DNA from: an uncultured Anaerolineae bacterium
GTDB lineage: Bacteria; Chloroflexota; Anaerolineae; Anaerolineales; Villigracilaceae
DNA length: 62,452 nt
Assembly: GCA_937120535.1 (NCBI GenBank)
Contig: CAKZJX010000031.1
Span: 1-62,452, forward strand
Direction of reading: 5' to 3'
In this document: positions 53,304 to 60,069 of the stretch, piece by piece
Position numbering within the stretch: the stretch's first letter is position 1
Layout of the letters: every line of letters starts with the position of its first letter
Notes under the pieces: generated by a model
The model's database searches: none
Told to the model about the DNA's origin: nothing
What the model saw: the letters and a program-made list of their open reading frames with translations, nothing else
Position numbers and translations under genes: made by a program

Positions 53304-54344
53304 CTAGTAAACCAAGTCCTTCTTCTCTACAGTGATCCGCTTACGGAACATGTAATAGGTCCATGCCTGATAGGCCAGCACAATCGGCACGAAGATCAGG
53401 GCAATGATCGTCATGGCCGTTAGGGTGTACTGGGACGAGGAGGCGTTGTAGATGGTCAGGTTCCATGCTGGCTTCAGGCTAGAGATCATTACCCGCGGGA
53501 ACATCAGCATGAAGAAGGACACCTGAGTCAAGACGATGTAGGCCGAGACAGCGGCAAAGGCCCGTCCTTCGCGACGCTGGTTGATGAAGTAAATGGAAGA
53601 GACCAACGCTACCACAGAAAGGATGGGGATGATGCCCGGGTTGACGCCGATCTTGGTCAGGACGTCGGTGTAGACATAGGTACCGATGGTAAGCAAGATT
53701 ACTGCAACCAAGGCAATCCAGTAGAGCTTCTTGGAGAGAGCATGAGCACGTTCACGTAGCTCGCCATCTAATTTGAGGGTCAAGAAATTGGCGCCGTGCA
53801 GCAGGAAGACCGCCACCGTGGCCAATCCGCCGATCAAGCCGTAGGGGTTAAGCAGGCTGATAGTGGTTACCAAGCCGTTCGGGCTGACATAGTTCATGTT
53901 GGCATCAATCGGAACGCCTTTGGCCAGGTTGGCAAACGCTGTGCCGAGCAACAGGGCCGCCAGGAAGGAACCGATGGCGATCATCCAATCGAAGCGATTG
54001 CGCCATTTCGGATCGGGGCTTTTCGAGCGATACTCGAACGAAACGCCGCGCAGGATCAGACCCACCAGCAGGAGGAAGAGGGGCAGGTAGAAGCCACTGA
54101 ACATGGTGGCGTACCAGTGGGGGAAGGCGGCAAAGGTTGCCCCGCCGGCCGTCAGCAACCATACCTCGTTCCCATCCCAAAATGTGCCGATGGTGTTGAT
54201 GATCGCCCGACGCTCCTCATCCTTTTTACCGAGGAAGGGCAGGAGCATACCCACCCCGAAGTCAAAGCCCTCAAGGAAGTAGAAGCCAATCCACAGAATG
54301 GCGATCAGGATGAACCACAAGGTTTGGAGAAATTCATAGGACAT
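53304..54344 (-). CDS. cydB: Cytochrome bd ubiquinol/menaquinol oxidase subunit II
   Basis: 346 residues, about nine transmembrane helices. Start LQTLWFILIAILWIGFYFLEGFDFGVGMLLPFL is the CydB signature, followed by FWDGNEVWLLTAGGATFAAFP. It forms the heterodimer with CydA that reduces O2 to water. The stop is followed by an SQR-like gene; the ATG is 14 bases after the cydA stop, with GGAGGC upstream. Confidence 0.93.
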   Translation of the reverse strand: MSYEFLQTLWFILIAILWIGFYFLEGFDFGVGMLLPFLGKKDEERRAIINTIGTFWDGNEVWLLTAGGATFAAFPHWYATMFSGFYLPLFLLLVGLILRGVSFEYRSKSPDPKWRNRFDWMIAIGSFLAALLLGTAFANLAKGVPIDANMNYVSPNGLVTTISLLNPYGLIGGLATVAVFLLHGANFLTLKLDGELRERAHALSKKLYWIALVAVILLTIGTYVYTDVLTKIGVNPGIIPILSVVALVSSIYFINQRREGRAFAAVSAYIVLTQVSFFMLMFPRVMISSLKPAWNLTIYNASSSQYTLTAMTIIALIFVPIVLAYQAWTYYMFRKRITVEKKDLVY

Positions 54345-54358
54345 GGTGAGCCTCCATA

Positions 54359-55747
54359 TTAGTCATCTGCCCCAACCGGGGAGAGCGCGACGTCCACCGA
54401 TTCATGCATGGCGGCTTCTGGGCCGGCCAGAGCGTATTTCTTCATCAGTCGGAACATGATCACGGCCAACGAACCGTACACCAAGGTGTAGCCGATCAGC
54501 GAGATCCAGAGATCGGCCACCGTCAGGTTGGGCGAGATGGCGTCTTCCACCTTGAGCAAACCATACACCACCCAGGGCTGGCGCCCCATTTCGGTCAGGA
54601 TCCAACCGCTCATGCCGGCCAAGTAGGGCATCGCCACCGCCCAGGGCAACCACTTGAAGCCCGGCCGGTTCTCATATCCCTCACGGCGCATTGCAAGCAG
54701 AATCCAGGCAGAGACTCCCATCATGATGAAACCAAACACCATCATGATGCGGAACGTCCAGTAGGTGACCACCATCAACGGGATGTAATTGCCGGGCCCA
54801 TACTGAGCTTCATACTGAGCCTGCAGCTCGTTGACTCCTTTCACCTCGCAGTCAAAGTTGTTGCAGGCCAAGAAGCTCATCAGGTAGGGAATGCGGATTG
54901 ACCACACCTCGCGCCGGCCGCTGAGGTCGCCGATGGTGAGCAACGAGAAGGAGGCCGGCTGTTCGGTCTCCCAGATGGCCTCCAGGGCAGCCAACTTCAT
55001 GGGCTGCTGTTCATACATCAACTGACCCATCGTATGCCCACCCAGGAAGACGATGATGCTGGCGATCAGCCCCACCCAAGCGCCGATGCGCAGCGAGCGG
55101 CGGAAAAAGTCCACATTCTGCTTGCGCAGCAGATGATAGGCGCTCACGCTGATGATCAGGAAGGCGGCAGTCACCAACCCGACGGCCAGCGTATGCCAGA
55201 TGAAGGTCCAGGCTTTTGAGTTACCGATCAGAGCAAAGAAATCCACCAATTCAGCGCGACCGGTTGCCTCGTTGAGCACATACCCCACCGGATGCTGCAT
55301 CCAGCCGTTGGCAATCAGAATCCAGATCGCCGAGAGGTTGGAGCCGATAGCCACCAGCCAGATCGAAGCCAGATGTACCTTTTCAGGGATACGCCCTTCC
55401 CCGAAAATCCACACCCCTAGGAAGGTAGACTCCATGAAGAAGGCCAGCAGCGCTTCGATGGCCAGCGGTGCACCGAAAATGTCACCCACGTATCGCGAAT
55501 AGCCCGACCAGTTCATGCCGAACTGAAACTCCATCACGATACCGGTGACCACGCCCATGGCGAAGTTGATCAGCAACAACTTTCCCCAAAACTTCGCCAT
55601 CTTGCGCCAGGTCTCATCCCGCGTTTGGTAGTAGCGAGTCTGCATATAGGCCACAAACCAGCCCATGCCTAGGGTGAGCGGGACAAAGAGCCAGTGATAG
55701 ATGCTAGTGAGAGCAAATTGCCATTGAGATAGAAGGGTTGGGTTCAT
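54359..55747 (-). CDS. cydA: Cytochrome bd oxidase subunit I
   Basis: 462 residues, nine transmembrane helices. Haem-ligand histidine in ALTSIYHWLFVPLTLG (His near residue 18), a second in the LIWHTLAVGL region (about 183), and the conserved MGRQPWVVYG. The Q-loop is of the short type. It contains haems b558, b595 and d and oxidises quinol. ATG at 55747 has AAGGAG 6 bases upstream; the GTG two codons earlier is less likely. It starts 45 bases after the Rrf2 gene stop, so it probably belongs to the same transcript. Confidence 0.94.
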   Translation of the reverse strand: MNPTLLSQWQFALTSIYHWLFVPLTLGMGWFVAYMQTRYYQTRDETWRKMAKFWGKLLLINFAMGVVTGIVMEFQFGMNWSGYSRYVGDIFGAPLAIEALLAFFMESTFLGVWIFGEGRIPEKVHLASIWLVAIGSNLSAIWILIANGWMQHPVGYVLNEATGRAELVDFFALIGNSKAWTFIWHTLAVGLVTAAFLIISVSAYHLLRKQNVDFFRRSLRIGAWVGLIASIIVFLGGHTMGQLMYEQQPMKLAALEAIWETEQPASFSLLTIGDLSGRREVWSIRIPYLMSFLACNNFDCEVKGVNELQAQYEAQYGPGNYIPLMVVTYWTFRIMMVFGFIMMGVSAWILLAMRREGYENRPGFKWLPWAVAMPYLAGMSGWILTEMGRQPWVVYGLLKVEDAISPNLTVADLWISLIGYTLVYGSLAVIMFRLMKKYALAGPEAAMHESVDVALSPVGADD

Positions 55748-55792
55748 ATGCACTCCTTATTGGGAAGAGGTTGAAACGAATGAAAGCCGAAA

Positions 55793-56224
55793 TTATGCAG
55801 GATGAGGAACGGTTGCATCCTTTGTTAAGTCCTCAAACGTAATTGACGCTAGTTCGCGCATCATCGCTATCTGGGCGCGCATCCATTTAGGACGCACCGG
55901 ACATTCAGCGCGAAAAGGGCAGTCATCTTCGCCGTGCGATTCCATACACTCCGAAAGCTGGATCGGCCCTTCAAAGGCTTGGACGACATCCCACAGGCTG
56001 ATCTTATTGGGCGGACGGGAAAGTTCCAGCCCACCCTCGCGCCCAGGAAAAGTGCGAATCAAACCGACCAGAGCTAATTGAGCCACAATCCGTGCTAGGA
56101 ATGCCTTAGGGATCAACATTTGACGTTGAATTTCGCCGGAAGATAACCGTGTGCCGATGGGTTGCCTGGCTAAAGCCAAGATCACGCGCACTGCATAGTC
56201 GGTTTGGCGATTAATTTGGAGCAT
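55793..56224 (-). CDS. Rrf2-family transcriptional regulator with Cys-rich cluster site
   Basis: 143 residues. Winged helix at about 1-60 with the typical LQINRQTDYAVRVILALA start and a recognition helix MLIPKAFLARIVAQL. Three cysteines C93, C102 and C108 (C-x8-C-x5-C) match the Fe-S ligands of NsrR/IscR-like members. It would sense NO or redox state through an Fe-S cluster. It is the first gene of the cydA-cydB unit and is probably autoregulatory; a palindrome ATTAC-N7-GTAAT lies about 40 bases upstream. Confidence 0.85.
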   Translation of the reverse strand: MLQINRQTDYAVRVILALARQPIGTRLSSGEIQRQMLIPKAFLARIVAQLALVGLIRTFPGREGGLELSRPPNKISLWDVVQAFEGPIQLSECMESHGEDDCPFRAECPVRPKWMRAQIAMMRELASITFEDLTKDATVPHPA

Positions 56225-56260
56225 TTTCTATCTCTATTACCTTTATTACATCAGTAAACG

Positions 56261-56277
56261 ATTACTTTCATTGTAAT
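56261..56277. promoter_or_regulatory. Candidate Rrf2 operator
   Basis: ATTAC-N7-GTAAT, a 5-bp perfect dyad with 7-base spacer, about 37 bases upstream of the Rrf2 ATG. A second dyad TGACA-N2-TGTCA lies at 56300-56311. Confidence 0.4.
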
Positions 56278-56380
56278 GATTTTGTGTAAGAGAAGCATAT
56301 GACATGTGTCACATTTTGCTTATCAAAACGTCATAACCTTGCTCAGGCTGGGACGGCCCTCTGGCTTTTTTACGACCGAG

Positions 56381-56442
56381 ACCGCAGAGGAGACAGAGTC
56401 CTTTTTGATGGGTATCTCTGCGCTCTCTGCGCTCTCGGCGGT
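56381..56442. repeat. Dispersed intergenic repeat of the ACCGCAGAG/CTCTGCG type
   Basis: ACCGCAGAGGAGACAGAG (56381-56398) is followed by a near inverted copy with tandem CTCTGCG units and CTCGGCGGT (56416-56442). Sequences of this kind occur in many copies between genes of environmental bacteria (general knowledge). It is the reason for spurious open frames on both strands here. Confidence 0.5.
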
Positions 56443-56525
56443 TGACTCTTGCAAGGGGCTCACACAAGCAAAGCCCTTGGCCCATTTCGCAGCCAGACCG
56501 TCAGAAACCTCGATCTTTGTGGTAG

Positions 56526-56531
56526 TATAAT
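56526..56531 (+). promoter_or_regulatory. -10 box (TATAAT) for the lipoprotein gene at 56631
   Basis: TATAAT with a leader of about 90 bases before GGAGG and the ATG. No good -35. Confidence 0.45.
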
Positions 56532-56630
56532 CGCGGCATTGCCCATTGTGCGGAAATTCCGGAACCCGATCGAGATCGCCATCGTCTCTTGAGTAACACT
56601 CGAATCCCACGTCTACCGAGGAGGCTTATG

Positions 56631-57251
56631 ATGCGCATCCTTTCCTTGATCCTACTCGCTTCGTTTGCGCTGGCCGCTTGTCAACCGTTCCCATCGCCAC
56701 CTACCCCTACCCAGGGGCCAGATATAGCCGCAACCCAGACCCAAATCGGCACATCTGTTGCCCAAACGCTCACCGCCGTTTTCGAGACCCAGGTAGCGGC
56801 ATACACGCCAACGCCCGAAGACACCCCCACCCCAATTCCCACGGCTACCTTGACCCCCTTCCCTACCTTCACCCCTTTCCCCACAGCTACTCCGTATCGC
56901 CCGCCGGCTGTCACTCCGACTATCCCACGCCCTTACGCCTGCCTCGTCATAAACAAATCGCCGGCTGACAACACCGTCTTCAACAAGAACGCCGACTTCG
57001 ACATCAAATTCTGGCTGAAAAACGTGGGCACCAAAAAGTGGGATGACGGCATTGACCTGCTCTATGATAGCGGCACAAACTTCCTCACCAATCCGAATTT
57101 TCGTTACGAATTGCCTGAAGTCGACCCTGGAGAGACGGTCGGGCCGTTTGTCTTCGACGCCAAGGCTCCGAACAAAGCCGGCACCTACACCATGACGTTC
57201 AAACTACAAGGTGGCTTCTGCCAACCATACATCCGAATCGAAGTCAAGTGA
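56631..57251 (+). CDS. Lipoprotein with NBR1-type Ig-like domain
   Basis: 206 residues. Signal with lipobox ALAAC (Cys near 15); a helical stalk DIAATQTQIGTSVAQTLTAV similar to the stalk of the lipoprotein at 32469; a TPTP/TPFPTFTPF linker (about 58-100); an Ig-like domain (about 105-206) with KFWLKNVGTKKWDDG and a FCQPYIRIEV ending. It is the third paralogue in the window. I start at the second ATG (56631), 5-6 bases after GGAGG; the ATG at 56628 is only 2-3 bases away. Its stop codon is directly followed by a MITE-like element. Confidence 0.75.
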   Translation: MRILSLILLASFALAACQPFPSPPTPTQGPDIAATQTQIGTSVAQTLTAVFETQVAAYTPTPEDTPTPIPTATLTPFPTFTPFPTATPYRPPAVTPTIPRPYACLVINKSPADNTVFNKNADFDIKFWLKNVGTKKWDDGIDLLYDSGTNFLTNPNFRYELPEVDPGETVGPFVFDAKAPNKAGTYTMTFKLQGGFCQPYIRIEVK

Positions 57252-57253
57252 GG

Positions 57254-57421
57254 CTGGGCTTGTTCAATAAGTCTCTTTGGATGGTACGAACTGTCTCTAG
57301 AAGAGCCACAAGCAGGCTGTTTGACCCTTGAATCAGCGGCTGATTCCATCGCTGATCCCCTCCTATGCCTGCTCCACTGGGCTCTCCTTTCGCACCAAGG
57401 GTACTTGTTGAACAAGCCCAG
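57254..57421. mobile_element. MITE-like inverted-repeat element, 168 bases
   Basis: Perfect 14-bp terminal inverted repeats CTGGGCTTGTTCAA (57254-57267) and TTGAACAAGCCCAG (57408-57421), continuing as an imperfect match to about 27 bases. Inside, AGAGCC...AGCAGGC (57302-57317) pairs with GCCTGCT...GGGCTCT (57367-57385), and AATCAGC-G-GCTGATT sits at the centre (57331-57345). The whole element can fold into one long hairpin. It has no open reading frame. The left end begins 2 bases after the lipoprotein stop; a target duplication is not clear (TGA may flank). Confidence 0.6.
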
Positions 57422-57461
57422 TGAAATTTGATCGCTCTATCTCACCCCAAGGAGCTTTTCT

Positions 57462-59267
57462 ATGTCTACCCTTCCCCATTGGGATATGAGCAACGTATAT
57501 CCGTCCCTTGAATCCAAAGCGTTCAAGGCAGCCACAAAGAAATATACCGCTCTGCTCGATGAACTTGAATCATCCTTGGACCAACTTGTTCGAAAAGCCA
57601 GCTCCAAGACATCCCCCAAACGCCTCGGTCAATTTATCGGAGAGACCGTTGACCGCTTCAACGAGATCTACGAGCTGGGTGGCACCTTGAACGCTTACGT
57701 GTACGCCTTTGTCACCACCGATTCGCGCGATCGGCTAGCCATGCGCACCCTGTCCCAACTCGAACAAATACAAGTGCGACAGCACATACTGGGCACGCGC
57801 TTTCAGGCTTGGCTAGGCAAGCTCGGCAAGACTACCTTGAAAAAGGCGATCCCGTTTCATCCATCAGCCCAATCGCACGCCTTCATCCTTCAGGAGATGG
57901 CAGAGCAAGCTCAATACCTGATGAGCGAAGCCGAAGAGTCGCTGGCTGCCGCGCTGACCTTGAGCGGTGGAAACGCCTTTGGCAAACTGCAAGGAACCGT
58001 TACCTCGCAACTCACGGTCGAGTTTGAGCTAGAGGGTCAGGTGAAGAAACTGCCCATGCCGGCCCTGATCAACCTCCGTTCTCACCCCGACGAATCCGTC
58101 CGCCATCGCGCCTACGAAGCCGAAAACCAAGTCTGGGAATCCGTCAAAGAAATCTTGGCAGCCTGTCTGAACGGCGTCAAGGGCGAGACCATCACCCTCA
58201 ACCGCCGTCGTGGTCGAGAAGATGCCCTTCATTCAGCGCTCGACGCCGCCCGTATTGACCGTCAGACGCTGGACGTCATGTTGCGGGCCATGCGCGAGTC
58301 CTTCCCCACATTCCGCCGCTACTTTCACAGCAAAGCCCAAAAACTCGCTAAAGAAAAACTGGCCTGGTGGGACCTATTCGCCCCCACCGGCAAGGTCGAC
58401 AAGGTGTACTCCTTTGAGGAAGCACGGGACCTGATCTTGGAAACCTTTGGTTCATTCTCCTCCGATCTGCGAGACATGGCTCAAACGGCCTTCGACCGCC
58501 GCTGGATTGACGCCGAACAGCGCGAAGGCAAGCGCGGCGGTGCGTTTTGCATGGACGTTCCAGCGGTCAAAGAGAGCCGCATCCTCGCCAATTACGACGG
58601 TTCGTTTGAACAGGTGAGCACCCTGGCTCACGAGCTTGGCCACGCCTACCACAATCACTGTGCCCATCAGGCCGGCAAGACCGAGATGCAACAGTTCACG
58701 CCGATGACCCTGGCCGAGACCGCCTCCATCCTCTGCGAAACCATCGTCACCGAAGCCTTGCTGGCTCGAGCCAGCGATCCAAAGGAACAGCTAGCCATCC
58801 TGGAATTGCAGCTGATCAATGCCTCCCAGGTGATCGTGGATATTTACTCCCGCTTCCTCTTTGAAAAAGAAGTCTTCGAGCGTCGCGAGAAGGCAGAACT
58901 CTCGGCCGATGAATTCTGCGAGATCATGGAACGCGCTCAGAAGGCCACCTACGGCGACGGACTCGACGAGCGCTACCTGCAGAAATTCATGTGGACCTGG
59001 AAGCCGCACTACTACGAACCGCGTCTCTCCTTCTACAATTTCCCCTACGCTTTTGGCCTGCTCTTCGGACTTGGCCTGTATGCCATCTACCAACAACGAG
59101 GTTCGGCATTCATCCCAGAATACAAAAACTTGTTGGCCTCCACGGGCGAGGCTTCGGCGGCCGATCTGGCCGCTCGGTTTGGGATCGACATTCGCAAGAA
59201 GAAATTCTGGAAAGACAGCTTGACCATCATCGGCCGTCAAATTGACCGCTACTGCGAACTTTCTTAG
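57462..59267 (+). CDS. pepF: M3-family oligoendopeptidase (PepF-like)
   Basis: 601 residues, the usual PepF length. Zinc-binding motif HELGH at residues 390-394 with the downstream glutamate in the TLAETASILCETIV helix. The N-terminal helical half and the C-terminal FYNFPYAFGLLFGLGLYAIY are family-typical. It hydrolyses short peptides in the cytoplasm. AAGGAG precedes the ATG at 57462. It is the first of a plus-strand group with the rhodanese and cupin genes. Confidence 0.92.
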   Translation: MSTLPHWDMSNVYPSLESKAFKAATKKYTALLDELESSLDQLVRKASSKTSPKRLGQFIGETVDRFNEIYELGGTLNAYVYAFVTTDSRDRLAMRTLSQLEQIQVRQHILGTRFQAWLGKLGKTTLKKAIPFHPSAQSHAFILQEMAEQAQYLMSEAEESLAAALTLSGGNAFGKLQGTVTSQLTVEFELEGQVKKLPMPALINLRSHPDESVRHRAYEAENQVWESVKEILAACLNGVKGETITLNRRRGREDALHSALDAARIDRQTLDVMLRAMRESFPTFRRYFHSKAQKLAKEKLAWWDLFAPTGKVDKVYSFEEARDLILETFGSFSSDLRDMAQTAFDRRWIDAEQREGKRGGAFCMDVPAVKESRILANYDGSFEQVSTLAHELGHAYHNHCAHQAGKTEMQQFTPMTLAETASILCETIVTEALLARASDPKEQLAILELQLINASQVIVDIYSRFLFEKEVFERREKAELSADEFCEIMERAQKATYGDGLDERYLQKFMWTWKPHYYEPRLSFYNFPYAFGLLFGLGLYAIYQQRGSAFIPEYKNLLASTGEASAADLAARFGIDIRKKKFWKDSLTIIGRQIDRYCELS

Positions 59268-59278
59268 AGGTTAGCCTG

Positions 59279-59740
59279 ATGACAAGACGAACCACCCTGC
59301 TCCTGTTCCTTGCCTTGACGATCGGATTGACAGCCTGTGCACCGACGGCGTCTTCCCCTACGGCGTCGCCAGCGCCGGCTCAACCATCCGCTTCAGCTTT
59401 GCCGCGCAGCGAAGCTGAGATCCCGCGGGTGAGTGTAGAAGAAGCCAAAGCCGCCCTCGATGCCGGCCTGGCCATCTTGGTAGATGTGCGCAGCGCCGAC
59501 GCCTTTGCGGCCGGCCACCTCCCCGGTGCCAAATCCATCCCCCTCTCAGAAATCGAACGAGATCCCAGCAGCGTCCCCCTAAGCCGAAATCGCTGGATCA
59601 TCACTTACTGTGCTTGACCCGATGAACGATTGAGCGCCCGTGCGGCGTTCCTCCTGCTCCAACATGGGTTTGTCAAAGTGACCCCGATGCTCGGCGGCCT
59701 CTGGGCCTGGCTGGATGCCGGATACCCAATCGAACGCTGA
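59279..59740 (+). CDS. Rhodanese-domain lipoprotein with in-frame TGA (candidate selenoprotein)
   Basis: 153 residues if TGA at 59615-59617 is read through. Lipoprotein signal with lipobox LTAC (Cys 20), a Pro/Ser/Ala linker, then a rhodanese domain (about 50-150). The frame reads IITYCA-TGA-PDERLSARAAF and continues through LLQHGFVKVTPMLGG and LWAWLDAGYPIE to a second TGA at 59738. Relatives have YC(A/S)CPxE at this place, so the TGA replaces Cys 113, two residues after the catalytic C111. A 7-bp hairpin with G in position 2 of its loop follows 15 bases later. Either it encodes selenocysteine, or it is a fresh nonsense mutation that would leave a 112-residue protein. GAGGTT precedes the ATG. 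Confidence 0.7.
59632..59650 (+). promoter_or_regulatory. SECIS-like hairpin after the in-frame TGA
   Basis: GAGCGCC (59632-59638) pairs with GGCGTTC (59644-59650), one G-U pair, with a 5-base loop CGTGC. The loop begins 22 bases after the last base of the TGA and has G as second base. This falls within the rules used for bacterial SECIS elements (short upper stem, small apical loop, G in the first two loop bases, 16-37 bases from the TGA). Confidence 0.45.
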
Positions 59741-59748
59741 AAAAAGCC

Positions 59749-60069
59749 ATGGAACCTCGTGTTACCCCCTGGGATCAACCCACCCCTCCCACCGAAGCCG
59801 ATCTGCGCCACCGTTTTTCCCAAGAAGGCCTATCTTACCTGGCCTGGTCAAACGGGCCTTATGACACCTACCCCCCTCATTGGCACGAGTATCACAAGGT
59901 GATTTACGTGTTGCAAGGGTCAATCACCTTCCAAGTACCTGAGCTAGGACAAGAGTACACCCTAAAAGCCGGCGACCGGCTCGACCTGCCGGCCGGCACC
60001 CTGCACGCTGCCGAAGTAGGCCCACAGGGCGTGGTTTGTCTAGAGGCCCATAAACTGGCGCAAGGCTAA
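59749..60069 (+). CDS. Cupin-domain protein
   Basis: 106 residues, one cupin. Motif 1 HWHEYHKVIYVLQGSITF with metal-ligand His and Glu, motif 2 DRLDLPAGTLHAAEVG. Small cupins bind metal and may be enzymes or sensors; no substrate can be told. It starts 8 bases after the second stop of the rhodanese frame, in the same direction. Its stop overlaps the end of the convergent histidine kinase gene by 4 bases. Confidence 0.82.
   Translation: MEPRVTPWDQPTPPTEADLRHRFSQEGLSYLAWSNGPYDTYPPHWHEYHKVIYVLQGSITFQVPELGQEYTLKAGDRLDLPAGTLHAAEVGPQGVVCLEAHKLAQG

Noticed and set aside
56306-56610. Open frames on both strands between the Rrf2 gene and the lipoprotein gene
   Set aside because: They are generated by the CTCTGCG/ACCGCAG repeat and match no protein pattern.
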